Shown here: in pieces, positions 1 through 8,404 of the stretch
Position numbering within the stretch: position 1 is the first letter of the stretch
How the letters are laid out: every line of letters begins with the position of its first letter
Assembly: GCF_007004655.1 (NCBI RefSeq)
Contig: NZ_ML660089.1
Coordinates: forward strand, 248,001 to 312,000
Length of the DNA stretch: 64,000 nt
Source of the DNA: Exilibacterium tricleocarpae
GTDB lineage: Bacteria > Pseudomonadota > Gammaproteobacteria > Pseudomonadales > Cellvibrionaceae
Reading direction: 5' to 3'
Made by a program: the position numbers and the translations under genes
The notes under the pieces: model-generated
Databases searched by the model: none
What the model was told of the DNA's origin: nothing
Seen by the model: the letters and a program-made list of their open reading frames with translations, nothing else

Positions 1-1
1 C

Positions 2-178
2 ACCGAGGCGGCCCAGCAGGTGCTGCAACAAACTACCGACCTGCGCAACTCGATTTCCGGCGTCAACCTGGATGAAGAGGCGGCCAACCTGATTCGCTTC
101 GAGCAGATTTACGCCGCTAACGCCCGCGCCATCTCTGTGGCCCGGGAATTGTTCGACCGGCTGATTAACAGCTTTTAA
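2..178 (+). CDS. flgK: flagellar hook-associated protein 1 FlgK, C-terminal end (partial)
   Basis: Open from the window edge to a TAA stop, giving 58 codons. The reading frame shows the conserved C-terminal D0 helix of hook-filament junction proteins: a stretch reading SGVNLDEEAANLIRFEQIY followed by ARAISVARELFDRLINSF. FlgK joins the hook to the filament and is exported by the flagellar type III system. The bulk of the gene lies upstream of the window. It is followed 23 bases later by flgL, the usual flgK-flgL order, so the two are probably cotranscribed. Confidence 0.93.
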   Translation, partial: TEAAQQVLQQTTDLRNSISGVNLDEEAANLIRFEQIYAANARAISVARELFDRLINSF

Positions 179-201
179 CGGGGCGGCTAGTCCGGAACAC
201 C

Positions 202-1800
202 ATGCGCATCTCAACCTTACAGATATTTGGTATCGCCGATAACAGTATCGGCCGGGCCAACGCGGCCATTGCCAAAACCCAGGAGCAGTTGTCCACCGGC
301 AAGCGGGTGCTGACGCCGTCCGATGATCCGGTGGCGGCAACGAAAATTTTGCAACTGAACCAGAATATTGCCCGCGTGGCCCAGTTTGGCAAGAATATCG
401 ATATTGCGGAAAACAATCTGCGCCTGGAGGAGTCCACGCTCAGCAGTGTCAACAACTTGATCCAGCGCATTCAGGAGATTGCCGTGCAGGCCGGTAACAC
501 GGCGAGCCTTACGGAGAATGAATATTTGGCGCTGTCCAGTGAGGTGGATGCGCGCCTGGATGAGCTGTTCAATCTGGTCAATACCCGCAATGCCAACGGC
601 GATTATATTTTCTCCGGCTATAAGAGCCGCACGCCGGCGTTTACCGGCGATGCGCTGACGGGGTTTTCCTACCAGGGCGACGACGGCCAGATGTTTATCC
701 AGATTTCCAATAACACCGATCTCGCCGCCAGTGATTCGGGCAAGCGGATTTTTCTGGATATACCCGCCGCCGCCAATACGGTGAAAACGCAGGCGAGTCC
801 GGCCAATCGTTCGGACCCGCCGGTGCAGATCACCCTGGGTCAGGTGGTTGACCAACTTGCCTATGACGACTTTTATCCGGAGGATATCGTCATTTCGTTC
901 AATGCCGACACCGCGCTAACGCCGCCGGATAAGAATTTTACGGTTACCGAGCGTTCTACGGGAAAAGTGATCGAGGCCAATCGACCTTATGTGTCCGGGG
1001 AGGATTTGGTCTACCGCGGCGTCTCTTTTCGCGTGGTCGGCAGTCCGGTCTCCGGCACGGCGGCCACGGCGGCGACACGCGCGTTTGGCGCCGATACGGT
1101 GGTAGCCTTTCCGGTCGATTTTTCGGCGATCAACAGCACCTTCGATATCACGGTTGCCGGCCGTACCGAAACGCTGGTGCTCGATGCCAATCTCACCAGT
1201 GTCGCTGATCTCGCCGCTAACTTGAACAGCGCCGCTAATGGCAATGCGGCGAAGCTGGCCAACCTGGGTATGACAGCCGATGCCGGCGGTTTGCAGATGC
1301 CGGCGGGGATTAATTTTTCGATCAGTGGCGGCGACGCGAATGTCGATGCCGTTACCGGGCTCGCAACCTTGGCAGGCACCAGCGCGGTGGACGGGCAGCT
1401 GGCGACCCATGGCGATCAGTTGTTTGTGGAGTCGGCCGATAACCAGGGCCTGCTGACTACGCTGGCGCGTTTTAGCGATGCCATGCGACGCTACGACGGC
1501 TCGCAGGACGGCGCCGACCTGGTGTCGAGCGTGGTGGCCTCGACGCTGGCCAATCTGGCCAGCGCGCAAACCAATATCCTCGAGGTCACCTCGCAGTTGG
1601 GGGCCCGCGCCAATACCATCGAAAGCACCCGCGAACTGCACCTGGATACGGAGCTGGTGAGTCGGGAGATACTCTCCGACTTACAGGACCTGGATTACGC
1701 TGAAGCCGCCAGCCGCCTGTCCGCACAGACGTTGATACTGGAGGCGGCGCAGGCGAGTTTTTTGCGGGTCAGTCAGTTGACTTTGTTTAGCCGGTTGTAG
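202..1800 (+). CDS. flgL: flagellar hook-associated protein 3 FlgL
   Basis: A 532-residue hook-filament junction protein. The N-terminus (MRISTLQIFG, then QEQLSTGKRVLTPSDDPVAA) is the conserved flagellin-like D0/D1 helix, and the C-terminus (DLDYAEAASRLSAQTLILEA ... VSQLTLFSRL) is the matching D1/D0 helix. FlgL forms the second ring of the junction next to FlgK and is secreted through the flagellar export gate. The protein is longer than the usual 300-420 residues; the extra length is in the middle, roughly residues 190-420, and is rich in Ala, Thr, Asp and Asn like the surface-exposed inserts of flagellins. The ATG start has only a weak ribosome-binding site (CCGGAA), consistent with translation coupled to flgK 23 bases upstream. 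Confidence 0.95.
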   Translation: MRISTLQIFGIADNSIGRANAAIAKTQEQLSTGKRVLTPSDDPVAATKILQLNQNIARVAQFGKNIDIAENNLRLEESTLSSVNNLIQRIQEIAVQAGNTASLTENEYLALSSEVDARLDELFNLVNTRNANGDYIFSGYKSRTPAFTGDALTGFSYQGDDGQMFIQISNNTDLAASDSGKRIFLDIPAAANTVKTQASPANRSDPPVQITLGQVVDQLAYDDFYPEDIVISFNADTALTPPDKNFTVTERSTGKVIEANRPYVSGEDLVYRGVSFRVVGSPVSGTAATAATRAFGADTVVAFPVDFSAINSTFDITVAGRTETLVLDANLTSVADLAANLNSAANGNAAKLANLGMTADAGGLQMPAGINFSISGGDANVDAVTGLATLAGTSAVDGQLATHGDQLFVESADNQGLLTTLARFSDAMRRYDGSQDGADLVSSVVASTLANLASAQTNILEVTSQLGARANTIESTRELHLDTELVSREILSDLQDLDYAEAASRLSAQTLILEAAQASFLRVSQLTLFSRL

Positions 1801-2049
1801 GTTTTGGTTGATGGAGCCTGGGTGTCCGGGGCTATGAGCAGGGGAGTGCCACCCGACACGGGCGGCGCCGGTACAGGGTATTTTTAAGCCTTCCGATAAT
1901 GGGACTTCTGCCGCCGTGTACTGCTTGCTACTACGCCCCACTTCTGGGATGAGATTCAGGTGTGGGGCTGAAAAACACCCTGCACCGACACGTCCCTGGT
2001 CTTTTAGTTTACTTGCCGCTTTGGTTAAGCAGAATTATCTGACCCCCGA

Positions 2050-2361
2050 CTATTTCGGCGCATATAAAGCCGAGGCTTTTTTCCCTTTGCGCAGCGCCGC
2101 CAGGCTGGTACCCATCACCGCTTTACCGGCCTCGGCCAAGGGTAGAATACGGGCATCCAACGCCTGTATCTGTTGTACGGACTGAATGGCGAATTCGTGG
2201 ATTGCAGCGGGGATGGCCGGTGCCAGTGCGGCCTCAAATAATTTGCCGCGCGCCCGGTCCAGTTCACTGAAGTCTTCCCACTGCTCCCGTTGTGCCGCTT
2301 TCAGCATGGCCCGGCTCAGGCTGACGGCTTTGGCAATCTGCTGGCGTTGGCTGTCGGACAA
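2050..2361 (-). CDS. FliT-like flagellar export chaperone (small helical protein)
   Basis: About 103 residues, all predicted helix, with the pattern of FliT-family proteins: an N-terminal helix with AKAVSLSRAMLKAAQREQWE followed by FSELDRARGKLFEAAL, and a third helix ending in a basic tail (ALRKGKKASALYAPK). FliT proteins bind FliD and sometimes regulators and export ATPase parts. A TTG start at 2361 was chosen because an AGGA site lies nine bases upstream; an ATG 45 bases further out lacks one. The gene lies antisense between flgL and the first flagellin gene, so read-through from flgL would run against it. Similarity is weak, as is normal for this family, so the assignment rests on size, helical pattern and location. 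Confidence 0.6.
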   Translation of the reverse strand: MSDSQRQQIAKAVSLSRAMLKAAQREQWEDFSELDRARGKLFEAALAPAIPAAIHEFAIQSVQQIQALDARILPLAEAGKAVMGTSLAALRKGKKASALYAPK

Positions 2362-2523
2362 AGTGATGCTTCCTGTACTTATTAAAGAGAGCAGTGAAAA
2401 GTGCAATCAACAGTGCGATCAGTTGCGCGGTAAATCGTTTGTAAGCATAGCGGAATAAAGCGCGGAACACATCCGCTGTTTTATCGGGGGATAGTACCCG
2501 GCAAACACCTGATACGGCAGCCC

Positions 2524-2585
2524 GGCAAAAGCGGCAAGTTTTTGCACCCCCGCTTGCCGCTTTTGCCCCAGCGGTTATTTTTTTT
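2524..2585 (+). terminator. strong hairpin with T run upstream of flagellin 1
   Basis: A perfect 15-bp stem (arms 2524-2538 and 2553-2567, GGCAAAAGCGGCAAG and its complement) with a 14-base loop is followed about 10 bases later by a run of eight T (2578-2585). It looks like a rho-independent terminator on the plus strand. It would stop transcripts reading through from flgKL and so insulate the flagellin gene, which has its own promoter just downstream. The distance from stem to T run is longer than usual. Confidence 0.6.
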
Positions 2586-2663
2586 CCGGCAGGTTTTCAA
2601 ACCAGGGCTGAATTTAGAAAAAAATACCAATAAAAACAAAGGGCTAAGGATATCTTGTTTACC

Positions 2664-2679
2664 TGGCACACTGGTTGCT
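2664..2679 (+). promoter_or_regulatory. sigma-54 (RpoN) promoter of flagellin 1
   Basis: TGGCACA, four bases, then TTGCT. This matches the RpoN consensus TGGCACG-N4-TTGCW at all but one position, and the GG (2665-2666) and GC (2677-2678) are separated by exactly 10 bases. Transcription would begin near 2690, giving a leader of about 90 bases. A clear site GGAGA sits just before the ATG at 2780. It implies control by an enhancer-binding protein such as FleR/FlrC, encoded at 28601-30037. Confidence 0.87.
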
Positions 2680-2779
2680 TTAACCCAGGTAAGCCGCGGC
2701 CCGACGCCACAGCAGTCACAGTCGCCGTGTCGATGCAACAGTTGTACTGGCCAGGTTTGGCAGTAACAGGAGATAAGTT

Positions 2780-4930
2780 ATGCCATTAGTAATTAACACC
2801 AATGTGGCTTCACTCAACGCCCAGCGTCAGTTGGTGAAGTCCGGTGATGATATGATGACCGCTATGGAGCGCTTGTCTTCCGGTAAGCGTATCAACACGG
2901 CCGCGGACGACGCCGCCGGCCTGGCCATCACCAATCGAATGACGTCGCAGATTCGCGGTCTCAACCAGGCGATTCGAAATGCCAGCGACGGTATTTCCCT
3001 GATCCAGACCGCCGAGGGTGCGCTGGATGAAACCACCAATATTTTGCAGCGTATACGCGAGCTGGCGATTCAATCCGCCAACGGCATCTACAACGATGAG
3101 AACCGGGCGACGCTGGACGCGGAGGTGCAACAGTTGATTGCCGAGTTGGATCGGATTTCCGATACCACGACGTTTAACGGGCAGAAACTGCTCGACGGCA
3201 GTCTCGGCGAGGTGGAGCTGCAGGTCGGCTCCAATGCCAATGAAACCATCGAGATTTCGATTCAGGCAATGGACGCCCGCACCCTGGGTATGGGGTCCAC
3301 GTCGGTGGATTTACTGGGTGCCGAGGTAACCGCCAGCCTGTCGACCCTGGCGCTGGACGACGGCGATATACTCATCAACGGCCAGAGTATCGGTGACTTT
3401 ACCGGTTCCATCGATACCTTCCAGGATTTGATCGACAACATCAACGAGAATGTGCTCGGCGTCGAGGCATCGGGCTTTACGTCCCTGGAGGGCGGCACCG
3501 TTGGTGACGGTGTGCTGGAAAACGGCAATACGTTGAGAATTACCGTACAGTCGGCCGACGGCAGTGGCAACAACATTTTCAATATCACCGACACCGAGAG
3601 CATGGACGAACTGATCGAGAAGATCAATACGGTGACCGGCGGTGTGGTCAGTGCCAGCCGGGACGACAGCGGCCAGTTGGTGATCTCCAACGACGCCGGC
3701 TCTACGGTGCTGGTAACCGCCATCGATGCGGCCGGCACGTCGTCCGATGCCGCCGCCACCATTGTCGAACAGGCTACGGGCCTGGATTTACTCGACACCG
3801 GCGGCACCGCGCAGTCGGATACCGCCGAGGGGCAGGTCGTGTTGCGCTCCGAACACAATGATCCGATTACCATTGAGCGCGGCGCCACCGGCACCCTGGC
3901 CGATCTGAATAACCTGGGCTTCCGGGAAAACGAAACGGCCGGTGTCGTCAACGGTGTCGGTCTGGTGCAGAATTCCAACGGCGCCAATGAGGCGCTATTG
4001 GTCGGTGAACTGACGATCAACGACGTCGTGATTGACAATGACAATACCGACAGCCTGATTGGAAAAATCGATGCCATCAACCGGGCCAGTGACCAGACCG
4101 GCGTCACCGCCAACGCCTTTGCGCAGGCGACGCTGGACTTGACCGGCGTACTGTTCAGCACCATTACCGCCACCCGCGACAATGTCAATATCAACGGCTT
4201 GAATATCGATCTGGCCGGCTCCACCATCACTGACAGCTCAACCCTGGCCTCGGCGATCAACGACGCCACCGATCAGACCGGCGTTACGGCGCGGGTGCTG
4301 GGTACGCGGCTGGTGCTGGAGTCCGATCAGGGCGCCATCAATATAGCGGCGGCCTCGACCGCGGCCAACACCCTGGTCGGCACCACCACGGGACTGCAGG
4401 ATATTACCCGGGTCTTTGTCGCCAGCGGCGGCACTTTTACCACCTCGACTACCACGCTGTCTTCGGGTGGTACCACCGGGGTGGCGGTGCAGGCGGGGCT
4501 GAAGCTTTCCAGCACCAACGGCAACCCGATCAGTATCGAACTCGGTGACAATGCCGATGTTGCCCGCCTGGGCCTGGTGGAGGCCAATACGGTTGCCGGC
4601 GGTTCTTTCGGCACGGCGCTCAAGTCGGTCAGTGTCGATACCGCGGGCAATGCCCAGCGCGCCCTCGCTGTCGTCGACCGCGCTCTGGATACCATCAACG
4701 ATGTCAGGTCACAGTTGGGTGCGGTTAACAATCGGTTGGATTTCACCATCTCCAACCTGATGAACGTGTCGGAAAATACCGCCGCGGCCCGCTCCCGTAT
4801 CCTCGATGCGGACTTTGCCGCTGAGACGGCGCAACTGTCGCGGGCACAGGTGTTGCAGCAGGCGTCGCAGGCGATGTTGGCCCAGGCCAATGCGCAGACG
4901 CAGCAGGTATTGCAGTTGCTTAATAATTAG
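2780..4930 (+). CDS. fliC: flagellin 1 (sigma-54-type promoter)
   Basis: A 716-residue filament subunit. Residues 1 to about 165 are the canonical D0/D1 region ([51 protein letters not shown] type motifs) and about the last 100 residues are the matching C-terminal D1/D0 ([20 protein letters not shown], then QQVLQLLNN). The middle, residues 170-620, is a large variable D2/D3 region with flagellin IN-type repeats ([20 protein letters not shown]) and many Ser/Thr, the likely sites of nonulosonate glycosylation by the pse/maf genes downstream. From about residue 360 onward it is very similar to the second flagellin (5775-7850), while residues 185-350 have diverged. AGGAGA lies eight bases before the ATG. 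Its own sigma-54 promoter sets it apart from the sigma-28-driven paralogue. Confidence 0.96.
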   Translation: MPLVINTNVASLNAQRQLVKSGDDMMTAMERLSSGKRINTAADDAAGLAITNRMTSQIRGLNQAIRNASDGISLIQTAEGALDETTNILQRIRELAIQSANGIYNDENRATLDAEVQQLIAELDRISDTTTFNGQKLLDGSLGEVELQVGSNANETIEISIQAMDARTLGMGSTSVDLLGAEVTASLSTLALDDGDILINGQSIGDFTGSIDTFQDLIDNINENVLGVEASGFTSLEGGTVGDGVLENGNTLRITVQSADGSGNNIFNITDTESMDELIEKINTVTGGVVSASRDDSGQLVISNDAGSTVLVTAIDAAGTSSDAAATIVEQATGLDLLDTGGTAQSDTAEGQVVLRSEHNDPITIERGATGTLADLNNLGFRENETAGVVNGVGLVQNSNGANEALLVGELTINDVVIDNDNTDSLIGKIDAINRASDQTGVTANAFAQATLDLTGVLFSTITATRDNVNINGLNIDLAGSTITDSSTLASAINDATDQTGVTARVLGTRLVLESDQGAINIAAASTAANTLVGTTTGLQDITRVFVASGGTFTTSTTTLSSGGTTGVAVQAGLKLSSTNGNPISIELGDNADVARLGLVEANTVAGGSFGTALKSVSVDTAGNAQRALAVVDRALDTINDVRSQLGAVNNRLDFTISNLMNVSENTAAARSRILDADFAAETAQLSRAQVLQQASQAMLAQANAQTQQVLQLLNN

Positions 4931-4999
4931 AGTCGGACCTAGTGCTTCGACCAATAAAGATTTTCACCCAATATGGGTTTTGATCTTCTTAGCTGGCAC

Positions 5000-5189
5000 G
5001 GTCTCGATCTGGGCACAGCCCTTCGGGACACGCCGTGAATACCCGCAAGCGGGCCCGGCCCGAAATCATAGATTTCGGTCGTTCCGCGGGGCGAAGCAGT
5101 GCTTCGCTGATGCCCGCTTCACCCCTGTAGGCTCTGCGCCAGCATCCCTGCTGGCGAAGGTCCCGAAGGGCTGTGCCCAGATCGAGACC
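5000..5189. repeat. hairpin-rich inverted-repeat element, copy A1
   Basis: Bounded by a perfect 30-bp inverted repeat (5000-5029 and 5160-5189, beginning GGTCTCGATCTGGGCACAGC). Inside are four smaller hairpins: CCCGC/GCGGG (5042-5053), CCGAAATC/GATTTCGG (5060-5078), CGAAGCA/TGCTTCG (5092-5106) and CGCCAGCA-TCCC-TGCTGGCG (5137-5156). The same hairpins with different but still pairing stems recur at 10541-10699 and 23290-23407. The flank at 4942-4998 (AGTGCTTCGACCAATAAAGA and on) recurs in inverted orientation at 10765-10828 and, more diverged, at 15249-15304. No transposase is present, so it resembles a non-autonomous repeat or a structured RNA. Confidence 0.85.
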
Positions 5190-5315
5190 TCAGTGCCATC
5201 GAGGTGAAAATGTTTTCTGGTCAAGATATTAGTTGGTACCTTATTAAAAGTATTTGCAGCAGTTTGTCGATCCTCGTTCCAATCGCATCGATCTCGATTG
5301 AGCGCACTGAAGGTA

Positions 5316-5427
5316 GGTCTGGCTCTGGCTGAAGCCTTCAGAAACTCTCGACAGCAGGGATGCTGTCGGGAAGTCCCCATGGATGGGTTTACGACGTGTT
5401 TCTGAAGGCTTCAGCCAGAGTCAGACC
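5316..5427. repeat. hairpin-rich inverted-repeat element, copy A2
   Basis: Arms 5316-5345 (GGTCTGGCTCTGGCTGAAGC and on) and 5398-5427 form a 30-bp inverted repeat with one mismatch. Between them is a small hairpin CGACAGCA-GGGA-TGCTGTCG, the same conserved-loop hairpin as in the other copies but read on the other strand. The arms are almost identical to those of the copy at 10484-10732, which encloses a much longer cassette. Together with copy A1 it fills most of the 844-base gap between the two flagellin genes. The rest of that gap holds the sigma-28 promoter and an AT-rich stretch where I see no gene. Confidence 0.8.
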
Positions 5428-5636
5428 GATCGGTTGGCACATATTTATTTAAATAAGTGCCATTCTCGCTAGACCCTACTGCAGCACCCGCCGCAGCGGT
5501 GACTGGCCGACAGCTATATAAAATAAAGTTATCAATAGAGAGCAAAACCCCCAACAAAAAAATTTATACAACAGTTTCAACATCTTAAGGGCGAGCCGAG
5601 ACACGGCTCCGGCCCCTGCACAAGCGTATATCCCCC

Positions 5637-5663
5637 TAAAGTAATCTCCGCGCCGGTCGATAG
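5637..5663 (+). promoter_or_regulatory. sigma-28 (FliA) promoter of flagellin 2
   Basis: TAAAG at 5637-5641 and GTCGATAG at 5656-5663, with exactly 15 bases between TAAA and the -10 element. The FliA consensus is TAAA-N15-GCCGATAA; the -35 is perfect and six of eight -10 bases match. Transcription would start near 5672, about 100 bases before the ATG. Confidence 0.75.
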
Positions 5664-5774
5664 TTATCCCCAAGGAGCGCTGCGGCCCGTGCGGGCAATG
5701 GCCCCAAATTTCGAGCTGGCTGTGTCTGGCGAACGAGAATTAACTAACGACTAACAGTTTGTTAGGAGGAAGAT

Positions 5775-7850
5775 ATGCCGTTATTTATCAATACCAACGT
5801 GCCTTCGCTGAATGCACAGCGCCAGCTTGTGAGTTCAGGTGCGGAGCTTGACCGTGCCTCGGAGCGCCTGTCTTCAGGCAAGCGCATCAACAAGGCGGCG
5901 GATGATGCTGCCGGTCTGGCCATCTCCAACCGCCTCACCTCGCAGATACGCGGCCTCAACCAGGCGGTGCGCAATGCCAACGACGGTATTTCACTGATCC
6001 AGACCGCCGAGGGTGCGCTCGCTGAAAGTACCAACATTCTGCAACGGATGCGGGAGCTGGCGATTCAGTCAGCCAACGGCATTTTCGACGATGCCGGCCG
6101 CGCCACCCTCGATGCGGAGGTGCAGCAGTTGATTGCGGAACTGGACCGGATCGCCGAGACCACCAGCTTTAACGGCCAGGCGCTGCTCGACGGCCAATTG
6201 GGTCAGGTCGATCTGCAGATCGGTGCCCAGGCCAATCAGACCATCGGCTTTGAGGTGCAGGCGGTGGATTCCCAGACCCTGGGGCTCGGCTCCCAGAGCG
6301 CCGATGTTATCGGCGGAGAGATCGCCGCCAACCTGACTGCCATCGCGTTGAATGAGAACGATGTGTTGATCAACGGCCAGGCGGTGGGCGCGTTCGATTC
6401 CACCAACACCTTGCAGGACTTGCTGGATAACATCGATACCAATATCAATGGCGTCACTGCCTCTTCACTGGTGGAACTCAACGGTTCATCGGTGGGCACC
6501 GGCGTGCTGTCGGCCACCCAGACGGTCACCATCGCGGTCACCGACAATGTCGGCAACGCCCAGACGTTTATTATCGCCGGTGAGACCGAATCGCTGCAGG
6601 ACCTGGCCGATAAGATCAATGCCGATACCAACGGCATTGTCAGGGCAGCGATCGATGATAACGGACAGTTGAGTCTGGCAGCGCAAGATGCGCAGCAAAT
6701 CGCCCTGACCGATGCCAACAGTGTGACCGGCATCGGCGATACCACCGACCGGGCCAGGATTATTCTCAATTCCGATAGCGGCGACCCGATTACCATTGAA
6801 CGGGGTTCCACCGGTACGCTCGCAGACCTGCAGAACCTGGGTTTTCGCGAGTCGACCTCCGCCGGCGTCATTACCGGGGTGGGGCTGGTGCAGAACTCTA
6901 ATGGCGCCAATGAGTCGTTGCAGGTAGGCGAGCTGTCGATCAATGGCGTGGCTATTGACAACGACGATACCGACAGCCTGGTGGGCAAGATTGCCGCGAT
7001 CAATAATGTCAGCGAGCAGACCGGCGTCACCGCCAATGCCTTTGCGCAGGTAACCGTCGACTTGACCGGTGTGTTGTTCAGCGAGATTGACGGTACCCGG
7101 GACAATATCAACATCAACGGCCTCAATATTGACCTGGGTGGTGCCACCATCACCGACAGTGCCACGCTGGCGGCGGCGTTCAACGACGCCACGGATCAGA
7201 CCGGTGTCACAGCGCGGGTGCTCGGTACCCGGTTGCTGCTGGAGTCCGACCAGGGTGCTATTAACCTGGGTACCGCCTCGACCGCTGCCAACACGCTGGT
7301 CGGTACCACTACCGGTATTCAGGATTTCACCCGGGTCTTTATCGCCAGCGGCGGTGCTTTTACTACATCGACAACTACGCTGGCATCGGGCGGGACCATC
7401 TCACTGGCTGTCCAGGCCGGTTTGAAACTGACCAGCACCACCGGCAATCCGATCAGCATCGAACTGGGTGATAACACCGACGCCGCGCGGCTGGGCCTGG
7501 TGGAAGCCAATACGCTCGGCGGCGCCTCCTTCGGTACCTCGGTGGCGTCGATCAGTGTCGACAGCCAGGCCAATGCGCAAAAGGCGATCGATGTGATCGA
7601 TAATGCCCTCGGCACCATCAACAGTATCCGTTCGGACTTGGGTGCGATCAACAACCGACTCGACTTCACTATCTCCAACCTCTCCAACGTGTCGGAGAAC
7701 AGCTCGGCGGCGCGCTCGCGGATTCTCGATGCCGACTTTGCCGCGGAAACCGCGGCCTTGAGTCGGGCGCAGGTGCTGCAGCAGGCGTCCTCGGCGATTC
7801 TGGCCCAGGCCAATGCCCGGCCGCAGCAGGTATTGTCGCTACTTCAGTAG
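5775..7850 (+). CDS. fliC: flagellin 2 (sigma-28-type promoter)
   Basis: A 691-residue flagellin paralogous to 2780-4930. The N-terminal D0/D1 ([38 protein letters not shown]) and C-terminal D1/D0 ([20 protein letters not shown] ... QQVLSLLQ) are intact. The large D2/D3 middle contains IN-type repeats and Ser/Thr-rich stretches ([16 protein letters not shown]). A strong site GGAGGA lies just before the ATG. Its promoter is of sigma-28 type, so it should be made late, after export of the anti-sigma factor FlgM, whereas flagellin 1 answers to sigma-54. Having two filament proteins under different sigma factors suggests a filament with spatially distinct segments; that last step is inference. 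Confidence 0.96.
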   Translation: MPLFINTNVPSLNAQRQLVSSGAELDRASERLSSGKRINKAADDAAGLAISNRLTSQIRGLNQAVRNANDGISLIQTAEGALAESTNILQRMRELAIQSANGIFDDAGRATLDAEVQQLIAELDRIAETTSFNGQALLDGQLGQVDLQIGAQANQTIGFEVQAVDSQTLGLGSQSADVIGGEIAANLTAIALNENDVLINGQAVGAFDSTNTLQDLLDNIDTNINGVTASSLVELNGSSVGTGVLSATQTVTIAVTDNVGNAQTFIIAGETESLQDLADKINADTNGIVRAAIDDNGQLSLAAQDAQQIALTDANSVTGIGDTTDRARIILNSDSGDPITIERGSTGTLADLQNLGFRESTSAGVITGVGLVQNSNGANESLQVGELSINGVAIDNDDTDSLVGKIAAINNVSEQTGVTANAFAQVTVDLTGVLFSEIDGTRDNININGLNIDLGGATITDSATLAAAFNDATDQTGVTARVLGTRLLLESDQGAINLGTASTAANTLVGTTTGIQDFTRVFIASGGAFTTSTTTLASGGTISLAVQAGLKLTSTTGNPISIELGDNTDAARLGLVEANTLGGASFGTSVASISVDSQANAQKAIDVIDNALGTINSIRSDLGAINNRLDFTISNLSNVSENSSAARSRILDADFAAETAALSRAQVLQQASSAILAQANARPQQVLSLLQ

Positions 7851-7873
7851 CGGCCGAGATAGTCTTCTCCTGA

Positions 7874-7898
7874 GGTTGCGGGGCTTCGGTCCCCAACC
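7874..7898 (+). terminator. hairpin between flagellin 2 and flaG
   Basis: GGTT-GC-GGGG, loop CTTCGGT, CCCCAACC: an eight-pair stem with a two-base bulge and a UUCG-type loop, 24 bases after the flagellin stop. No T run follows, so it is more likely a partial terminator or an RNA-stabilising 3' end that leaves some read-through into flaG. Confidence 0.45.
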
Positions 7899-7918
7899 GG
7901 GAGTGAGAGGTTTACCCA

Positions 7919-8296
7919 ATGAATGAAGTGAGACCGACACAGTTACTGGCGCAAGCGACCGCCAGGCCTGCTTCATCGAAGGGGTCTATCGACACCGGCA
8001 AGGCGCAGGGCGGCAAGGAGTTGCCGGTACCGAGCCAGAGCCAGCCTGTCAGCAGGCCGGCAGAGGATGTGAAGTTAGACCTCAATGAGGCGGTTGCGGA
8101 TATAAACCGGTATGTACAAAAGGTTAGCCGCGATCTGCTGTTCAGCGTCGATGACGACTCGGGCCGTACGGTGATCCGTGTGGTTGATCGTGAATCGGGA
8201 GATTTAATTCGTCAGATTCCGGAGGATATTTTCCTGCGTTTGGCACGGAACTTGAAAAATAATGAACCGATTCATTTGGTTAATGCCCACGGATAA
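7919..8296 (+). CDS. flaG: FlaG-family flagellar protein
   Basis: A 125-residue protein with a disordered N-terminal half (residues 1-60, rich in Gln, Ser, Pro) and the conserved FlaG C-terminal domain: INRYVQKVSRDLLFSVDDDS, TVIRVVDRESGDLIRQIP, EDIFLRLARNL. FlaG proteins are encoded between flagellin and fliD in polar-flagellum bacteria and influence filament length; their biochemical role is not settled. A GAGAGG site lies eight bases before the ATG. The order flagellin-flaG-fliD matches Pseudomonas and Vibrio. Confidence 0.92.
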   Translation: MNEVRPTQLLAQATARPASSKGSIDTGKAQGGKELPVPSQSQPVSRPAEDVKLDLNEAVADINRYVQKVSRDLLFSVDDDSGRTVIRVVDRESGDLIRQIPEDIFLRLARNLKNNEPIHLVNAHG

Positions 8297-8341
8297 GCTG
8301 ATTGGTATCCTCCGGTTGGAGCGATAAGGGGAGTAAAAAGG

Positions 8342-8366
8342 CGTGTCCCCCGGGGCATGTTTTTTT
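8342..8366 (+). terminator. possible terminator or attenuator between flaG and fliD
   Basis: CGTGTCCC-CC-GGGGCATG can form an eight-pair stem with two wobble pairs and a very tight loop, directly followed by seven T (8360-8366). It ends 38 bases before the fliD start. If it works, fliD expression would be reduced relative to flaG. The tight loop makes this uncertain. Confidence 0.4.
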
Positions 8367-8404
8367 ACATCAGCAGTCCCTGTAGCTGCCGGGAGGTCGT
8401 CGTC

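Noticed and set aside
235-242. GCCGATAA inside flgL as a sigma-28 -10 element
   Set aside because: It lies in conserved coding sequence and has no TAAA at 15 bases upstream.
4991-5006. TGGCACG at 4994 as a sigma-54 -24 box
   Set aside because: No TTGC or GC at the required distance; the sequence is part of the hairpin element flank.
5476-5673. Minus-strand 65-codon frame with a hydrophobic stretch in the inter-flagellin gap
   Set aside because: No ribosome-binding site, overlaps the sigma-28 promoter of flagellin 2, and the hydrophobic run follows from AT-rich sequence.
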